Part shown: positions 17,134 through 26,284 of the stretch, piece after piece
Layout of the letters: each line of letters begins with the position of its first letter
How positions within the stretch are numbered: position 1 is the stretch's first letter
DNA from: Aestuariivirga sp.
GTDB lineage: Bacteria > Pseudomonadota > Alphaproteobacteria > Rhizobiales > Aestuariivirgaceae
Assembly (NCBI GenBank): GCA_030680855.1
Contig: JAUXUN010000057.1
Span: 95,539-159,538 of the forward strand
DNA length: 64,000 nucleotides
Direction: 5' to 3'
Notes under the pieces: model-generated
The model's input: the letters and a program-made list of their open reading frames with translations, nothing else
Database searches by the model: none
Told to the model about the DNA's origin: nothing
Position numbers and translations under genes: made by a program

Positions 17134-18377
17134 GCGGCGAGCCTTGCTTCAAGATAGTGACCGTTAGCGCCAGTGACATGGGCCCTGACGATGGCACCGG
17201 GCGAAAGACTTTGGGTGAATTTTACCTGCGCGAATTGTTCGTTGCGGCCTGAATTCAGGGTTTCGACCAACACGCGTTGTGTGGCCCCGATGGAATTGTT
17301 GAGGAAGCGGAACAATCGCTCATCGCCCTTCGCGCGCAATCGCTGGGCCCGCTCCCTGATCACCAGCTTGTCCAGTTGCGGCATGCGCGCCGCCGGAGTT
17401 TCCGGCCGCGGCGAGAACGGAAAGACATGCAGATAGGTAAGGCCGCACTCATCAACGATCTTCAGCGAGTTCTCGAACATTCCTTCAGTTTCGGTCGGGA
17501 AGCCCGCGATGATGTCGGCCCCGAACACCATGTCGGGACGGCGCGATTTCAGCTCATGGCAAAAGGCGATGGAATCTTCCCGTGCATGCCGCCGCTTCAT
17601 CCGCTTCAGGATCATATTGTCGCCGGATTGCAGCGAGAGGTGAATATGCGGCATCAGCCGCGCCTCTCCCGCCATTACCTCCATCAGTTCCGGATCAGTC
17701 TCAATGGAATCAATCGACGAGAGCCGCAGGCGCTTGAGATCGGGCACATCTTTCAAAATGCGATTGACCAGCGCCCCAAGTTTCGGCGCGCCATCGAGAT
17801 CAGCGCCCCACGAGGTGATATCAACCCCCGACAAAACTACTTCCGCATAGCCATTCGCCACCAGCCGGCGCACCTGTTCCAACGCCTGCGCAATTTCAAC
17901 CGAGCGTGAGTTGCCGCGTCCAAAGGGAATGATGCAGAACGTGCAGCGATGGTCGCAGCCGTTCTGCACCTGCACGAAAGCCCGCGTTCGTTCCGTCAAT
18001 CCGTCAATCATGTGCAGATGGTTCTTGCGCGGGCTCATGATCTCGCTCACCCGCACCCTGTCATTGGCGCCAGGCAGCCAGTTCTGCGGCTGCAATTTTT
18101 CTTCATTGCCGAGCACCATTGCAACTTCCGGCATGGCGGCAAACATTTCCGGCGTTGTCTGCGCCGCGCAGCCCGTGACGATGATTTTTGCCTCTGGCCT
18201 GTCCTTGTGCGCCTTGCGGATGGCCTGCCGCGCCTGCCGTGTGGCTTCCGCCGTCACCGCACAGGTGTTGAAGACAATCGCATCCCTTAGGCCGGCCTTC
18301 TCAGCATGGCTACGCATCACTTCCGACTCGTAGGTATTGAGCCTGCAGCCAAAGGTGACGAATTCGCTTTCGCTCAT
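17130..18377 (-). CDS. mtaB: tRNA (N6-L-threonylcarbamoyladenosine(37)-C2)-methylthiotransferase MtaB
   Basis: This is a 415-residue radical-SAM methylthiotransferase. The N-terminal UPF0004 domain carries Cys residues for the auxiliary Fe-S cluster (TFGCRLNTYES, FNTCAVT, VTGCAAQ). The radical-SAM motif is CDHRCTFC at residues about 146-153. A TRAM-like C-terminal domain follows. It converts t6A37 to ms2t6A37 in tRNAs. The family is confirmed by the three N-terminal cysteines plus CxxxCxxC. It is translationally coupled to dapF upstream and ftsY downstream by 4 bp overlaps. Confidence 0.95.
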   Translation of the reverse strand: MSESEFVTFGCRLNTYESEVMRSHAEKAGLRDAIVFNTCAVTAEATRQARQAIRKAHKDRPEAKIIVTGCAAQTTPEMFAAMPEVAMVLGNEEKLQPQNWLPGANDRVRVSEIMSPRKNHLHMIDGLTERTRAFVQVQNGCDHRCTFCIIPFGRGNSRSVEIAQALEQVRRLVANGYAEVVLSGVDITSWGADLDGAPKLGALVNRILKDVPDLKRLRLSSIDSIETDPELMEVMAGEARLMPHIHLSLQSGDNMILKRMKRRHAREDSIAFCHELKSRRPDMVFGADIIAGFPTETEGMFENSLKIVDECGLTYLHVFPFSPRPETPAARMPQLDKLVIRERAQRLRAKGDERLFRFLNNSIGATQRVLVETLNSGRNEQFAQVKFTQSLSPGAIVRAHVTGANGHYLEARLAA

Positions 18378-19231
18378 GCGGCCAGCTCTTGCGGCAGCAC
18401 GCCGTCAAATTCATAGGCCACGGGTCCGGTCATCAGCACATGGTCATCGCTCTCGCGCCATTCCATCATCAGGTCGCCGCCCGGCAAGGTGATCCGGCAC
18501 TTCCGGTCAATGATCTTGATCCGCGCCCCCGCCGCCATCACGGCGCAGGCCGCCGTGCCGCAAGCCTTGGTGAGGCCAGCGCTGCGCTCCCACACCTTCA
18601 GCGTCACATGATCGCGCGCATCGACACGCGCCAGCGAAATATTCGCCCGCTCCGGAAACAGGTGATGATGCTCCAGCATAGGGCCAACCTTGGAGAGATC
18701 GACCACATCGAGATCATCAACCCAGAAGATGCAATGCGGGTTGCCCACATTCACCACCGACGGCGAATGAATGAGTGGCGCATCGATGGGCCCCACCTGC
18801 AATTCGATATGGCGCGTGTCGTGGAAAGGCTCGGACAGCGGAATGTCCTTCCAGTCAAAGCGCGGCACGCCATTGTCGATGGTCACCACCCTGTCGCCCG
18901 CCTTGCGCGCCACCAGGAAGCCGCCCAGCGTATCGATGGTGGCTGACGTCGTTTTATTCTCGTCAAACAGCATGTTGGCAATGCAGCGCGCGGCGTTGCC
19001 GCAGCTTTCAACCTGCCCGCCGCCGCTGTTCCACACCAGCATGCGCACATCGGCAATATCGGATTTCTGCAGGATGATGATCTGGTCGCAGCCGATGCCG
19101 GTTTTGCGGTCGGCAATCGCCCGCGCCCGTACGTCATCCATGGAAATCGCACGGCTTCGCCCGTCAAGCACGACAAAATCATTGCCGAGCCCGTTCATCT
19201 TGCGAAAGGGGATGCTGACAGCCTGGGTCAT
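18374..19231 (-). CDS. dapF: Diaminopimelate epimerase
   Basis: This 285-residue enzyme interconverts LL- and meso-diaminopimelate in lysine and peptidoglycan synthesis. Both catalytic cysteines are present, in ESCGNAARC and KACGTAACAV, and the N-terminus carries the family motif MNGLGNDFVVLD. The ATG at 19231 is the first start of the leftward operon, so its promoter should lie in 19232-19419. lysA, which uses its product, lies far away at 57574. Confidence 0.97.
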   Translation of the reverse strand: MTQAVSIPFRKMNGLGNDFVVLDGRSRAISMDDVRARAIADRKTGIGCDQIIILQKSDIADVRMLVWNSGGGQVESCGNAARCIANMLFDENKTTSATIDTLGGFLVARKAGDRVVTIDNGVPRFDWKDIPLSEPFHDTRHIELQVGPIDAPLIHSPSVVNVGNPHCIFWVDDLDVVDLSKVGPMLEHHHLFPERANISLARVDARDHVTLKVWERSAGLTKACGTAACAVMAAGARIKIIDRKCRITLPGGDLMMEWRESDDHVLMTGPVAYEFDGVLPQELAA

Positions 19232-19280
19232 TTCAGGGGGTTATATGGTGAAACGGGCCGAAAAAGCTAGCCGCAACTCA

Positions 19281-19325
19281 TTCCCCTCCCCCTTGCGGGG
19301 AGGAGTTAGGGGTGGAGGTCGGGAA
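19281..19325. repeat. REP-like palindromic element
   Basis: The hairpin CTCCCC-cttgc-GGGGAG is followed by AGTTAGGGGTGGAGG. Short CTCCCC...GGGGAG units with this flank are common extragenic palindromes in alphaproteobacteria. It lies between the divergent dapF and MFS genes, where it could also affect transcripts. Confidence 0.6.
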
Positions 19326-19419
19326 TTACGTCAGTTGAGGGAAGAATGCTTTCACTTTTTTCGGGCCCTGAGCAGTACAATTTTCATACTAGCCGAAGCC
19401 CCTTGGGTCATGCTCAACA

Positions 19420-20652
19420 GTGTCCATGACCGCGAAACCCCGCATCAATCCCTGGATCATCGTGTGGCTCTGTTTTGCCACGCTTTCCATTGTCATGTCC
19501 GCCCGCCAGTCCGTTTCCGTCATGACCGACGAATGGGCCAACACCCTCGGCTGGTCAAAAACCTTTATTGGCTCCGGCCAATCCGTGGCGCTGATCATGG
19601 TGGCAATTTTCTCGCCCGTGGCCGGCAATCTGGCGGACCGCTTTGGGGCCCGCATCATGCTGGTGGCAGGCCTTCTGCTGGTCGGAACCGGGCTGCTGGC
19701 CTTCGCCGTGGTGCCCGTCGCCGCCATTTTCATTATTGGCTACGGCCTCATCGCCGGGGTGGGCTTTGCCACCGCCAACATGCACCTCATCTCCACCGCT
19801 GTTGCCAAGCTCTTCAAGGAAAACCGCGGGCTCGCCACGGGCATCGCAAATTCCGGCGCAACGGCAGGGCAGTTCATCACCGTGCCGCTGCTTGCCATCG
19901 GCCTCAGCTATTTTTCCTGGCGCTGGAGCATCATGGCCGCCGCCGCGGCCTGCGCCCTGATGGCCCTTGTCATCTGGATCATGCTGAAACCCACTGAAGA
20001 AGAGGCCGCAGAGAAATCCGAGACCATTTCCGACGAACCCCTGGGGACCCGCCTCAAGTTCTTGGCTACCAGTCCCACCTTCCACATTCTCTATTGGAGT
20101 TTCTTTATCTGCGGCATCACCACGACCGGGGCCATTGAAACCCATTTCCTGCCCTATGCCGCCTATTGCGGCTTTCCGCCCGTGCCGGCCTCGGGGATTT
20201 ACGGCCTCACCGCCGCCATAAACTTCGCCGCCATGTTCGCCTCCGGCTACCTCACCGACCGGGTGAACCGCCCGCTCCTGCTCGGCTCTATCTATCTCGT
20301 GCGTTCGCTCTCCTTCATCGTGCTGATGAACGTGGGCACCAGCTATGAAATGATGTTCCTCTTCGCCGTCATCTACGGCATCTTCGATTATTCCACCGTG
20401 CCGCCCACCGCCAGCCTCGTGGCCTCGCACTTGGGATTGAAGATCATGGGCCTTGCCATGGGACTCATCTCAGGCGGCCACGCCCTGGGCGGCGCGCTGG
20501 GCGCTTTCCTCGGCGGCTACCTCTTCGACCTCTTCGCCCGCTATACCGAAATGTGGTGGTTCGCCTTTGGAACCGCGATTCTTGCGGGGCTGATGGTGTT
20601 CATGCTGCGGGAGAACCGGGCCGAGCGCGGGGCTTTGGCTGCGGCGCATTGA
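19420..20652 (+). CDS. MFS transporter
   Basis: This is a 410-residue, 12-helix major facilitator carrier. The loop 2-3 signature appears as GNLADRFGARIML (residues about 68-80) and a central loop rich in Glu (PTEEEAAEKSE) separates the halves. The C-terminal half has GYLTDRVNRPLLL, and the motif GLISGGHALGGALGAFLGGYLFD resembles monocarboxylate/oxalate-type carriers. The substrate is unknown. The start is a GTG at 19420 with an ATG two codons later; neither has a strong ribosome site. It is monocistronic and divergent from dapF. Confidence 0.9.
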   Translation: MSMTAKPRINPWIIVWLCFATLSIVMSARQSVSVMTDEWANTLGWSKTFIGSGQSVALIMVAIFSPVAGNLADRFGARIMLVAGLLLVGTGLLAFAVVPVAAIFIIGYGLIAGVGFATANMHLISTAVAKLFKENRGLATGIANSGATAGQFITVPLLAIGLSYFSWRWSIMAAAAACALMALVIWIMLKPTEEEAAEKSETISDEPLGTRLKFLATSPTFHILYWSFFICGITTTGAIETHFLPYAAYCGFPPVPASGIYGLTAAINFAAMFASGYLTDRVNRPLLLGSIYLVRSLSFIVLMNVGTSYEMMFLFAVIYGIFDYSTVPPTASLVASHLGLKIMGLAMGLISGGHALGGALGAFLGGYLFDLFARYTEMWWFAFGTAILAGLMVFMLRENRAERGALAAAH

Positions 20653-20781
20653 AGTGACACCGAGGGGCCTTGCCGGATCAAATTGATCAGGATTGCTTTT
20701 TCGAACTTCGAACTACCAGACTGAGTAGAGGGACAAACTTTACCTGAATTTCAACTCCCTCTGCCTGCATACCAATTACTA

Positions 20782-21829
20782 GAGCGGAATGAGGTTTGAT
20801 GGAATCGGAATGGGGATTCCCGAAGCAGCTGAAATGTGATTCAAACTGGCCGCTGGGTTGGAGGCCAGCAGAGATGACCAAGCCTTATGCGATGGAGCTG
20901 CGAGAGCGGGCGGTTCGGTTTGTGAATGCAGGCGAGAGCCGCCATGCGGTTGCCGGGCGGCTCGGGGTGAGTGCGTCCTGCGTGATCAAATGGCTGGACC
21001 GCTATCGCAAGACCGGCAGTGTGAAGCCAGCGAAGATCGGCGGCCACGTGCCCCCAAAGATATCGGGTGAGCACAGGGATTGGGTTTTGGCACAGATCGC
21101 GGCTGGCGATGTGACGCTGCAGGGACTTGCCGATGGCTTGGCGGAGCGCGGCCTGAAAGTGGACTACCGGACCATGTGGAACTTCGTCCACCGCGAGGGC
21201 AAGAGCTTCAAAAAAAACGGTTCATGGGGCTGAGCAGGCAAGGCCTGATGTTGCGCGGCGCAGGTATTGGTGGCGCAAATACCAGAACAGGATTGATCCC
21301 GGCCGTCTCGTCTTCATTGACGAGACCTGGACCAAGACCAACATGGCCCCGTTGCGCGGCTGGGGAGAGAAAGGCGAGCGTCTCCGGGCGTTGGTGCCCC
21401 ACGGCCACTGGAAAACGCTGACCTTCCTTGCTGCCCTTCGCCATGATGGCATCACCGCACCTTGTGTCTTCGATGGCCCCATCAACGGGGAGAGCTTCCT
21501 GCGCTATGTCGAACAGTTCCTGCTGCCGACGCTCAAGCCAGGCGATGTCGTGATCATGGACAATCTCGGCAGCCACAAGGGCGATGCGGTCAGGGCCGTC
21601 ATCAGGTCCGCCGGTGCACGGCTGCTCTTCCTGCCGCCCTACAGTCCGGACCTCAATCCCATCGAGCAAGTGTTTGCAAAGCTGAAACATCTCCTCAGAA
21701 AAGCAAAAGAGCGAACCATCGAAGCCACATGGCAACGCATAGGGTCGCTCCTCAACACTTTCTCTCCTGCCGAATGCTCAAACTACTTCACAAATGCCGG
21801 GTATGGTTCCGTCTAGGGTCATTCCGCTC
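20782..21829 (+). mobile_element. IS630-family insertion sequence (complete)
   Basis: The element is 1,048 bp, bounded by 11 bp perfect inverted repeats GAGCGGAATGA (20782-20792 and, inverted, 21819-21829). TA dinucleotides flank it at 20780-20781 and 21830-21831, the target duplication used by the IS630/Tc1-mariner superfamily. It carries one transposase in two frames. Both ends are intact, so it could still be mobile if the frameshift is tolerated. Confidence 0.93.
20874..21816 (+). CDS. IS630-family transposase (two frames, A8 frameshift)
   Basis: The N-terminal frame starts MTKPYAMELRERAVRF (ATG 20874) and carries the helix-turn-helix (AVAGRLGVSASCVIKWLDRY). It reaches eight consecutive A at 21210-21217 and stops at 21234. 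The second frame, displaced by +1, continues VHGAEQARPDVARRR and holds the DDE residues: FIDETW, IMDNLGSHKG and PDLNPIEQVFAKLKH. Joined, the product has normal IS630 length. Either programmed frameshifting/slippage on A8 or a one-base homopolymer expansion explains the break; many IS630 relatives are annotated with programmed frameshifts. The track splits it into ORFs at 20796 and 21343. Confidence 0.9.
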
Positions 21830-22303
21830 TAGCTTCTCAAACTTCACGAGATAGGCAACAAGAATATCAGGTATCCTGTCCACATTGATGACAGTGATAG
21901 AGTATGGAGGTTTGGTCGAATTTATCTGCCCTGCCACAAGCGAGTCCCACAAAGCATCAAGATTGTGTCCGTGCCAGTTTGGCGCTCCCAATTTGGGAAG
22001 AAGCGCAATGAAAAAATCTTCTTGCGATTTCCAACCGTCGGCATCCAGGTTTATCTCTTTCACAATGAAATATTCCAATTTGTTTGCAGTCAGCCACACC
22101 TTAACCGGATTGGTCTGGAATGGTATCCCCTCCAATTTGACTTCTCCCCCCGTTTCCCCTATGTCCCCCTCAATTCCGTCAGACGCTTGAACGATCTGGC
22201 GCCACCTTATACATGAAAGTTAACCTTTCGGGAGATGAGGCGGCCAACATCCGGCAACGAGTATCGTTTCCGGGTGTCATTTTCGTTTGGGTTTTTGGCA
22301 AAC

Positions 22304-22441
22304 TTTCCCCTCTCCCCTTGAGGGAGAGGGTGGCAGCCGAAGGCTGACGGGTGAGGGGTATGGTTGACGCGAGTGTTACCGCGTCTGGCATACCCCTCAT
22401 CCGGCGCTTACGCGCCACCTTCTCCCTCAAGGGGGAAGGAA
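22304..22441. repeat. Two REP-like units in inverted array (138 nt palindrome)
   Basis: The left unit (CTCCCCTTGAGGGAGAGGGT...GGTGAGGGGTATG) is faced by a matching inverted unit (CATACCCCTCATCC...CTTCTCCCTCAAG). The centre is itself palindromic (GACGCG-agtgttac-CGCGTC), and each arm contains its own small hairpin (GCAGCCGAAGGCTG; GGCGCTTACGCGCC). This is a bacterial interspersed mosaic-like array. It ends 18 bp before the ffh ATG. The 324 bp between the barstar and ffh starts hold this array and no gene. Confidence 0.75.
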
Positions 22442-22459
22442 GATTAAAAGAGAGACTGG

Positions 22460-24028
22460 ATGTTTGAAACCTTAAGCGATCGCCTGTCAGGCATTTTCGA
22501 CAAGCTCACCGGACGCGGGGCGCTGTCGGAGGCTGATGTCGATGTGGCCATGCGCGAAGTGCGCCGCGCCCTGCTTGAGGCCGACGTTGCCCTCGAAGTG
22601 GTCCGCACCTTCATCGACAAGGTGAAGGAGCGCGCCGTGGGCGCCGAGATCGTCAAGTCGATCAAGCCTGGCCAGATGGTGGTGAAGATTGTCCATGACG
22701 TGCTGGTGGAAACCCTGGGGAGCGACCAGTCCGCGCTGAACCTCCGCGCGGCACCCCCCGTGGCCATTCTCATGGTGGGCCTGCAGGGTTCCGGCAAAAC
22801 CACGACGACAGCCAAGATCGCCAAGCGCCTGCAGGAGCGCGAGAAGCGCAAGGTTCTGATGGCCTCCCTCGATACAAGCCGCCCCGCCGCCCAGGAACAG
22901 CTCGCTATCCTCGGCCAGCAGGTGAAGGTCGCCACCTTGGCCATCGTCAAGGGCGAAACGCCGACCCAGATCGCCAGACGCGCCATGGCAGAAGCTCGCA
23001 TCAGCGGTTACGACGTGGTGATGCTCGATACCGCCGGCCGCCTGCACATCGATGAAGAGCTGCTCGCCGAAGCAGCCAGCGTCCGCGATATCTGCAAGCC
23101 CAATGAAACGCTTCTCGTCGCCGATGCCCTCACCGGTCAGGACGCGGTAAACCTCGCCCGCGCCTTCGACGAGAAGATCGGCATTTCCGGCATCGTGCTC
23201 ACCCGCATCGACGGCGATGGCCGTGGCGGTGCAGCCCTCTCCATGCGCGCCGTCACCGGCAAGCCCATCAAGCTCATGGGCACCGGCGAAAAACTCGAAG
23301 GCCTGGAAGATTTCCACCCATCACGCATTGCCGGCCGCATTCTCGGCATGGGCGACGTGGTGAGCCTCGTCGAACGCGCCGCCATGGACATCGACCAGGA
23401 CAAGGCCCGCAAGATCGCCGAGCGCATGAAGAAGGGCGCCTTCGATCTTGATGACTTGGCCGACCAGCTCAAGCAGTTGCAGAAGATGGGCGGCATGGCG
23501 GGCATGATGAACATGCTGCCCGGCATGGGCAAGATCAAGAAACAGGTGGATGGCGCCAACCTCGACAACGGCATCCTGAAGCGCCAGGTCTCGATCATCT
23601 CGTCGATGACCCCTTATGAAAAGCGCAATCCGAAAATCATGAACGCCAGCCGCAAGAAGCGCGTGGCGGCGGGCTCCGGCACCAAGGTTGAGGAAATCAA
23701 CCGCCTGCTCAAGATGCACATGCAGATGGCAACCATGATGAAGCAGATGGGCCAGGGCAAGGGCATGCTCGGCAAGCTGATGGGTGGCAAGGGTGCCCCT
23801 GATGCGGCCGAACTTGAAAAGATGCAGGCCGAACTGGCAGCGCTTGATCCCAATGCGATCCCAGCCGACTTGAAAGACATGATGCAGGGCGGCTCACTTC
23901 CCGAAATGCCGAAGTCCCTGCCGGGTCTTGGCGGCGGCGGCCTTCCCGGCCTCGGCGGCCTGCCGGGCCTCGGCGGCAAAGCACCACCCTTCAAAGGATT
24001 CCCGGGCCTTCCGGGTAAGAAACGATGA
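22460..24028 (+). CDS. ffh: Signal recognition particle protein Ffh (SRP54)
   Basis: This is a 522-residue GTPase of the signal recognition particle. It has an N domain, then the G domain with GLQGSGKTTTTAKIAKRL (residues about 107-124), DTSRPAAQEQL, DTAGRLHID and TRIDGDGRGG. The M domain, from about residue 300, is rich in methionine (MGGMAGMMNMLPGMGK) and binds signal peptides and 4.5S RNA. The C-terminal tail is Gly/Leu/Pro-rich, with repeated LPGLGG. It works with FtsY (15580). It heads the block ffh-rpsP-rimM-trmD-rplS. No ffs RNA gene was recognised in the window. Confidence 0.97.
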   Translation: MFETLSDRLSGIFDKLTGRGALSEADVDVAMREVRRALLEADVALEVVRTFIDKVKERAVGAEIVKSIKPGQMVVKIVHDVLVETLGSDQSALNLRAAPPVAILMVGLQGSGKTTTTAKIAKRLQEREKRKVLMASLDTSRPAAQEQLAILGQQVKVATLAIVKGETPTQIARRAMAEARISGYDVVMLDTAGRLHIDEELLAEAASVRDICKPNETLLVADALTGQDAVNLARAFDEKIGISGIVLTRIDGDGRGGAALSMRAVTGKPIKLMGTGEKLEGLEDFHPSRIAGRILGMGDVVSLVERAAMDIDQDKARKIAERMKKGAFDLDDLADQLKQLQKMGGMAGMMNMLPGMGKIKKQVDGANLDNGILKRQVSIISSMTPYEKRNPKIMNASRKKRVAAGSGTKVEEINRLLKMHMQMATMMKQMGQGKGMLGKLMGGKGAPDAAELEKMQAELAALDPNAIPADLKDMMQGGSLPEMPKSLPGLGGGGLPGLGGLPGLGGKAPPFKGFPGLPGKKR

Positions 24029-24054
24029 TCTCGAACATTAAGGAGTAATGAGAC

Positions 24055-24453
24055 ATGGCAATGAAAATCAGGCTGGCGCGCGCCGGCACCAAGAAGCGCC
24101 CTTACTATCACATCGTGGTGGCAGATCATGCCGCCCCGCGTGATGGCAAGTTCATCGACGTGATCGGCGCCTTCAACCCGATGCTGGGCAAAACCGATGA
24201 GGCCCGCGTGAAGCTCGATGGCGCCAAGGCCGCCGAGTGGCTCAAGAAGGGCGCCCAGCCCACTGACCGCGTGCTGCGTTTCCTCGACAAGGCCGGCATC
24301 AAGAAGCGCGAAGCCCGCAACAATCCGCAGAAGGCCCTTCCCGGCAAGAAGCGTTTGGAGCGTGAAAAGCTGCAGGCCGATGCCGCCGCAAAGGTTGCCG
24401 CCGCTGCAGCCGCCGCTGTGGAAGCACCCGCCGCCGAGGCCCCACAGGCTTAA
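24055..24453 (+). CDS. rpsP: 30S ribosomal protein S16
   Basis: Residues 1-90 match S16 ([22 protein letters not shown]). An extra Ala-rich tail of about 40 residues ([21 protein letters not shown]) is typical of alphaproteobacterial S16. The ATG at 24055 has AAGGAG just upstream. It lies 26 bp after ffh and 8 bp before rimM, so it is in the same operon. Confidence 0.97.
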   Translation: MAMKIRLARAGTKKRPYYHIVVADHAAPRDGKFIDVIGAFNPMLGKTDEARVKLDGAKAAEWLKKGAQPTDRVLRFLDKAGIKKREARNNPQKALPGKKRLEREKLQADAAAKVAAAAAAAVEAPAAEAPQA

Positions 24454-24461
24454 GCTAAGTT

Positions 24462-24989
24462 ATGGGCACCCCGCGTGATCAGGTTCTCGTCGGCGTGATT
24501 GTGGGAGCCCACGGAATCAAGGGCGAGGTGAAGCTGAAAAGCTTCACCTCTGATCCCCCAAGCATTGGCCGCTACGGTCCCTTGCAATCTACCTCCGGCC
24601 AAAGTTTTGAAATTACAAAGCTCAAGGCCGCGAAGGATGACTTCATCGCCAGCCTCAAGAACGTAAATGATCGCAACGAAGCAGAGACGCTGAAAGGCGT
24701 TGAACTCTTCGTCGGTCGCGAAAAACTTCCAAAACTCAAAACCCACGAAGCCTATGCACATGATCTCATGGGTCTGGATGTGGTGTTGGAGAATGGCACT
24801 GCATTGGGAAAGCTCGTCGGCATGCCAAACTATGGCGCCGGCGATTTGCTGGAAGTCGCCGTTGACGGCAACGCCGAAACCGTCCTCATTCCCTTCACCA
24901 ATGCCTTCGTGCCGCAGGAAGATTTCAGCAGCGGCAAGATCATTGTGAATCTGCCTGAGGGTTATCTGGATGAGGGTGAACGGGAATGA
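24462..24989 (+). CDS. rimM: Ribosome maturation factor RimM
   Basis: This 175-residue protein assists 30S head assembly and binds S19. The N-terminal RimM beta-barrel begins [22 protein letters not shown]. The C-terminal PRC-barrel has [12 protein letters not shown] and YGAGDLLEV, ending [21 protein letters not shown]. Both domains are intact. The stop overlaps the trmD ATG by 4 bp. The genes rpsP-rimM-trmD-rplS are the classical translation operon. Confidence 0.96.
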   Translation: MGTPRDQVLVGVIVGAHGIKGEVKLKSFTSDPPSIGRYGPLQSTSGQSFEITKLKAAKDDFIASLKNVNDRNEAETLKGVELFVGREKLPKLKTHEAYAHDLMGLDVVLENGTALGKLVGMPNYGAGDLLEVAVDGNAETVLIPFTNAFVPQEDFSSGKIIVNLPEGYLDEGERE

Positions 24990-25678
24990 CCTTCACCGCC
25001 ACCATCCTCACCCTCTTTCCCGAAATGTTTCCCGGCTCCCTTGGCATTTCGCTGGCAGGCAAGGCCCTGAACGATGGCCTCTGGTCCCTCGACGCCCGCG
25101 ATATCCGCGCTTCGGCAACCGACAAACACCGCACCGTGGACGACCATCCCGCCGGCGGCGGCGCCGGCATGGTTTTGAAGCCCGATATTCTGGCCGCCGC
25201 CATCGATGCTGCCCCCCATGTGGGCCCGCGCCTGCTCATGAGCCCCCGTGGCATACCCCTCACGCAAGCCTTCGTCCGCGAACTGGCCGCAGGCCCCGGC
25301 TGCCTCATTGTCTGTGGCCGCTTTGAAGGCATTGACGAGCGCGTCATCGAAAACCGCAAACTCATCGAGGTCTCCCTCGGCGATTTCGTACTCTCCGGCG
25401 GCGAACCGGCGGCCTTGGCCCTTCTGGATGCCGTGGTCCGCCTGCTCCCCGGCGTCATGGGGAAGGCTGAATCCGGCGTGGAGGAAAGCTTCGAGGATGG
25501 CCTTCTGGAGCACCCCCACTACACTAAACCCCGCATCTGGGAAGGCCTTGAAATCCCTCAGATTCTGCTCTCCGGCGACCACAAGGCCATCGCCAAGTGG
25601 AAGCACGAACAGCGCGAGGCCTTAACCAAGCAGCGGAGGCCCGACCTCTGGCGGAAATATCTGCCCGATAAGAATTGA
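24986..25678 (+). CDS. trmD: tRNA (guanosine(37)-N1)-methyltransferase
   Basis: This 230-residue SPOUT-class enzyme makes m1G37 with SAM. Recognisable segments are LTLFPEMF at the start, [24 protein letters not shown], the trefoil-knot loops [13 protein letters not shown] and [15 protein letters not shown], and HPHYTKPR. It is normal in length. It is coupled to rimM by a 4 bp overlap; rplS follows after 51 bp. Confidence 0.97.
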   Translation: MTFTATILTLFPEMFPGSLGISLAGKALNDGLWSLDARDIRASATDKHRTVDDHPAGGGAGMVLKPDILAAAIDAAPHVGPRLLMSPRGIPLTQAFVRELAAGPGCLIVCGRFEGIDERVIENRKLIEVSLGDFVLSGGEPAALALLDAVVRLLPGVMGKAESGVEESFEDGLLEHPHYTKPRIWEGLEIPQILLSGDHKAIAKWKHEQREALTKQRRPDLWRKYLPDKN

Positions 25679-25729
25679 TTTATGTGGCCTGACCCGCTAT
25701 AGCCCGCCCAACTCTAAAGGATATCTGTC

Positions 25730-26215
25730 ATGAACATCATTCAACAGCTCGAAAAAGAGCAGGTGGCCATCGTTGCCGCCCAGCGCGGCGTGCCGGTATT
25801 TGGCGCCGGCGACACGGTCATCGTCAACGTGAAAGTCGTTGAAGGCGAGCGCACCCGCGTTCAGGCCTATGAAGGCGTTTGCATAGCCCGCTCCGGCGGC
25901 AGCATCAATGAAAACTTCACCGTCCGCAAAATGTCCTACGGCGAAGGTGTTGAGCGTGTATTCCCGGTTTACTCCCCGCTGATCGACTCGATCAAGGTTG
26001 TGCGCCGTGGCGAAGTGCGCCGCGCCAAGCTCTATTACCTCCGTGACCGCACCGGCAAGTCGGCCCGCATCATCGAACGCCGCGCCAGCGAATTTGAAGA
26101 CCAGGTGGACATGGAAGTCGCTGCTTCCACCGCCGTCAGCGCCGCCGCCAGTGCGGAAATCAAAGCCAAGGCCAAAGCGGAAGCCAAGGCCAGCGGCAAA
26201 GGCAAGAAGAAGTAG
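25730..26215 (+). CDS. rplS: 50S ribosomal protein L19
   Basis: Residues 1-115 match L19 ([57 protein letters not shown]). A charged Ala/Lys tail of about 35 residues ([17 protein letters not shown]) extends the protein, as seen in other alphaproteobacteria. The ATG has AAAGGA upstream. It is the last gene of the translation block; a strong intrinsic terminator follows 27 bp later. Confidence 0.97.
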   Translation: MNIIQQLEKEQVAIVAAQRGVPVFGAGDTVIVNVKVVEGERTRVQAYEGVCIARSGGSINENFTVRKMSYGEGVERVFPVYSPLIDSIKVVRRGEVRRAKLYYLRDRTGKSARIIERRASEFEDQVDMEVAASTAVSAAASAEIKAKAKAEAKASGKGKKK

Positions 26216-26242
26216 TTCTTCGCAGGCTATGAATATGTCAGA

Positions 26243-26272
26243 GGCCGGCAGCGATGCCGGCCTTTTTCTTTT
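26243..26272 (+). terminator. Rho-independent terminator after rplS
   Basis: The perfect stem GGCCGGCA / TGCCGGCC with a GCGA tetraloop is followed by TTTTTCTTTT. It closes the ffh-rplS transcript. Confidence 0.92.
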
Positions 26273-26284
26273 GGAGCATAAGCC

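Larger units (their letters stand above)
20687..22135 (-). pseudogene. Barstar-like (barnase inhibitor family) gene split by IS630
   Basis: The right part (22135-21830) encodes 102 residues with the barstar-type motif LGAPNWHGHNLDALWDSL. The left part (20779-20687) encodes 30 more (VIGMQAEGVEIQVKFVP... to a TGA). Removing the 1,048 bp element and one TA joins them in frame as ...KFEKL-VIGMQ..., giving one 132-residue protein. The likely start is a TTG at 22135 after a GGGGGAG. Barstar-family proteins inhibit barnase-like RNases. No partner RNase gene is nearby. Base composition is visibly richer in A/T than the neighbours, suggesting acquisition. As it stands the gene would read from the right part into the IS end (ERNDPRRN...) and stop. 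Confidence 0.8.

Noticed and set aside
16535-17167. 210-residue plus-strand ORF with Gly/Phe/Ser repeats (GSGF, FLGS)
   Set aside because: It looks like a structural repeat protein, but it is the reverse reading of the FtsY Lys/Pro/Glu repeats; no start signal, and FtsY is certain.
22179-22430. 83-residue minus-strand ORF
   Set aside because: It is the translation of the REP-like inverted array, not a gene.
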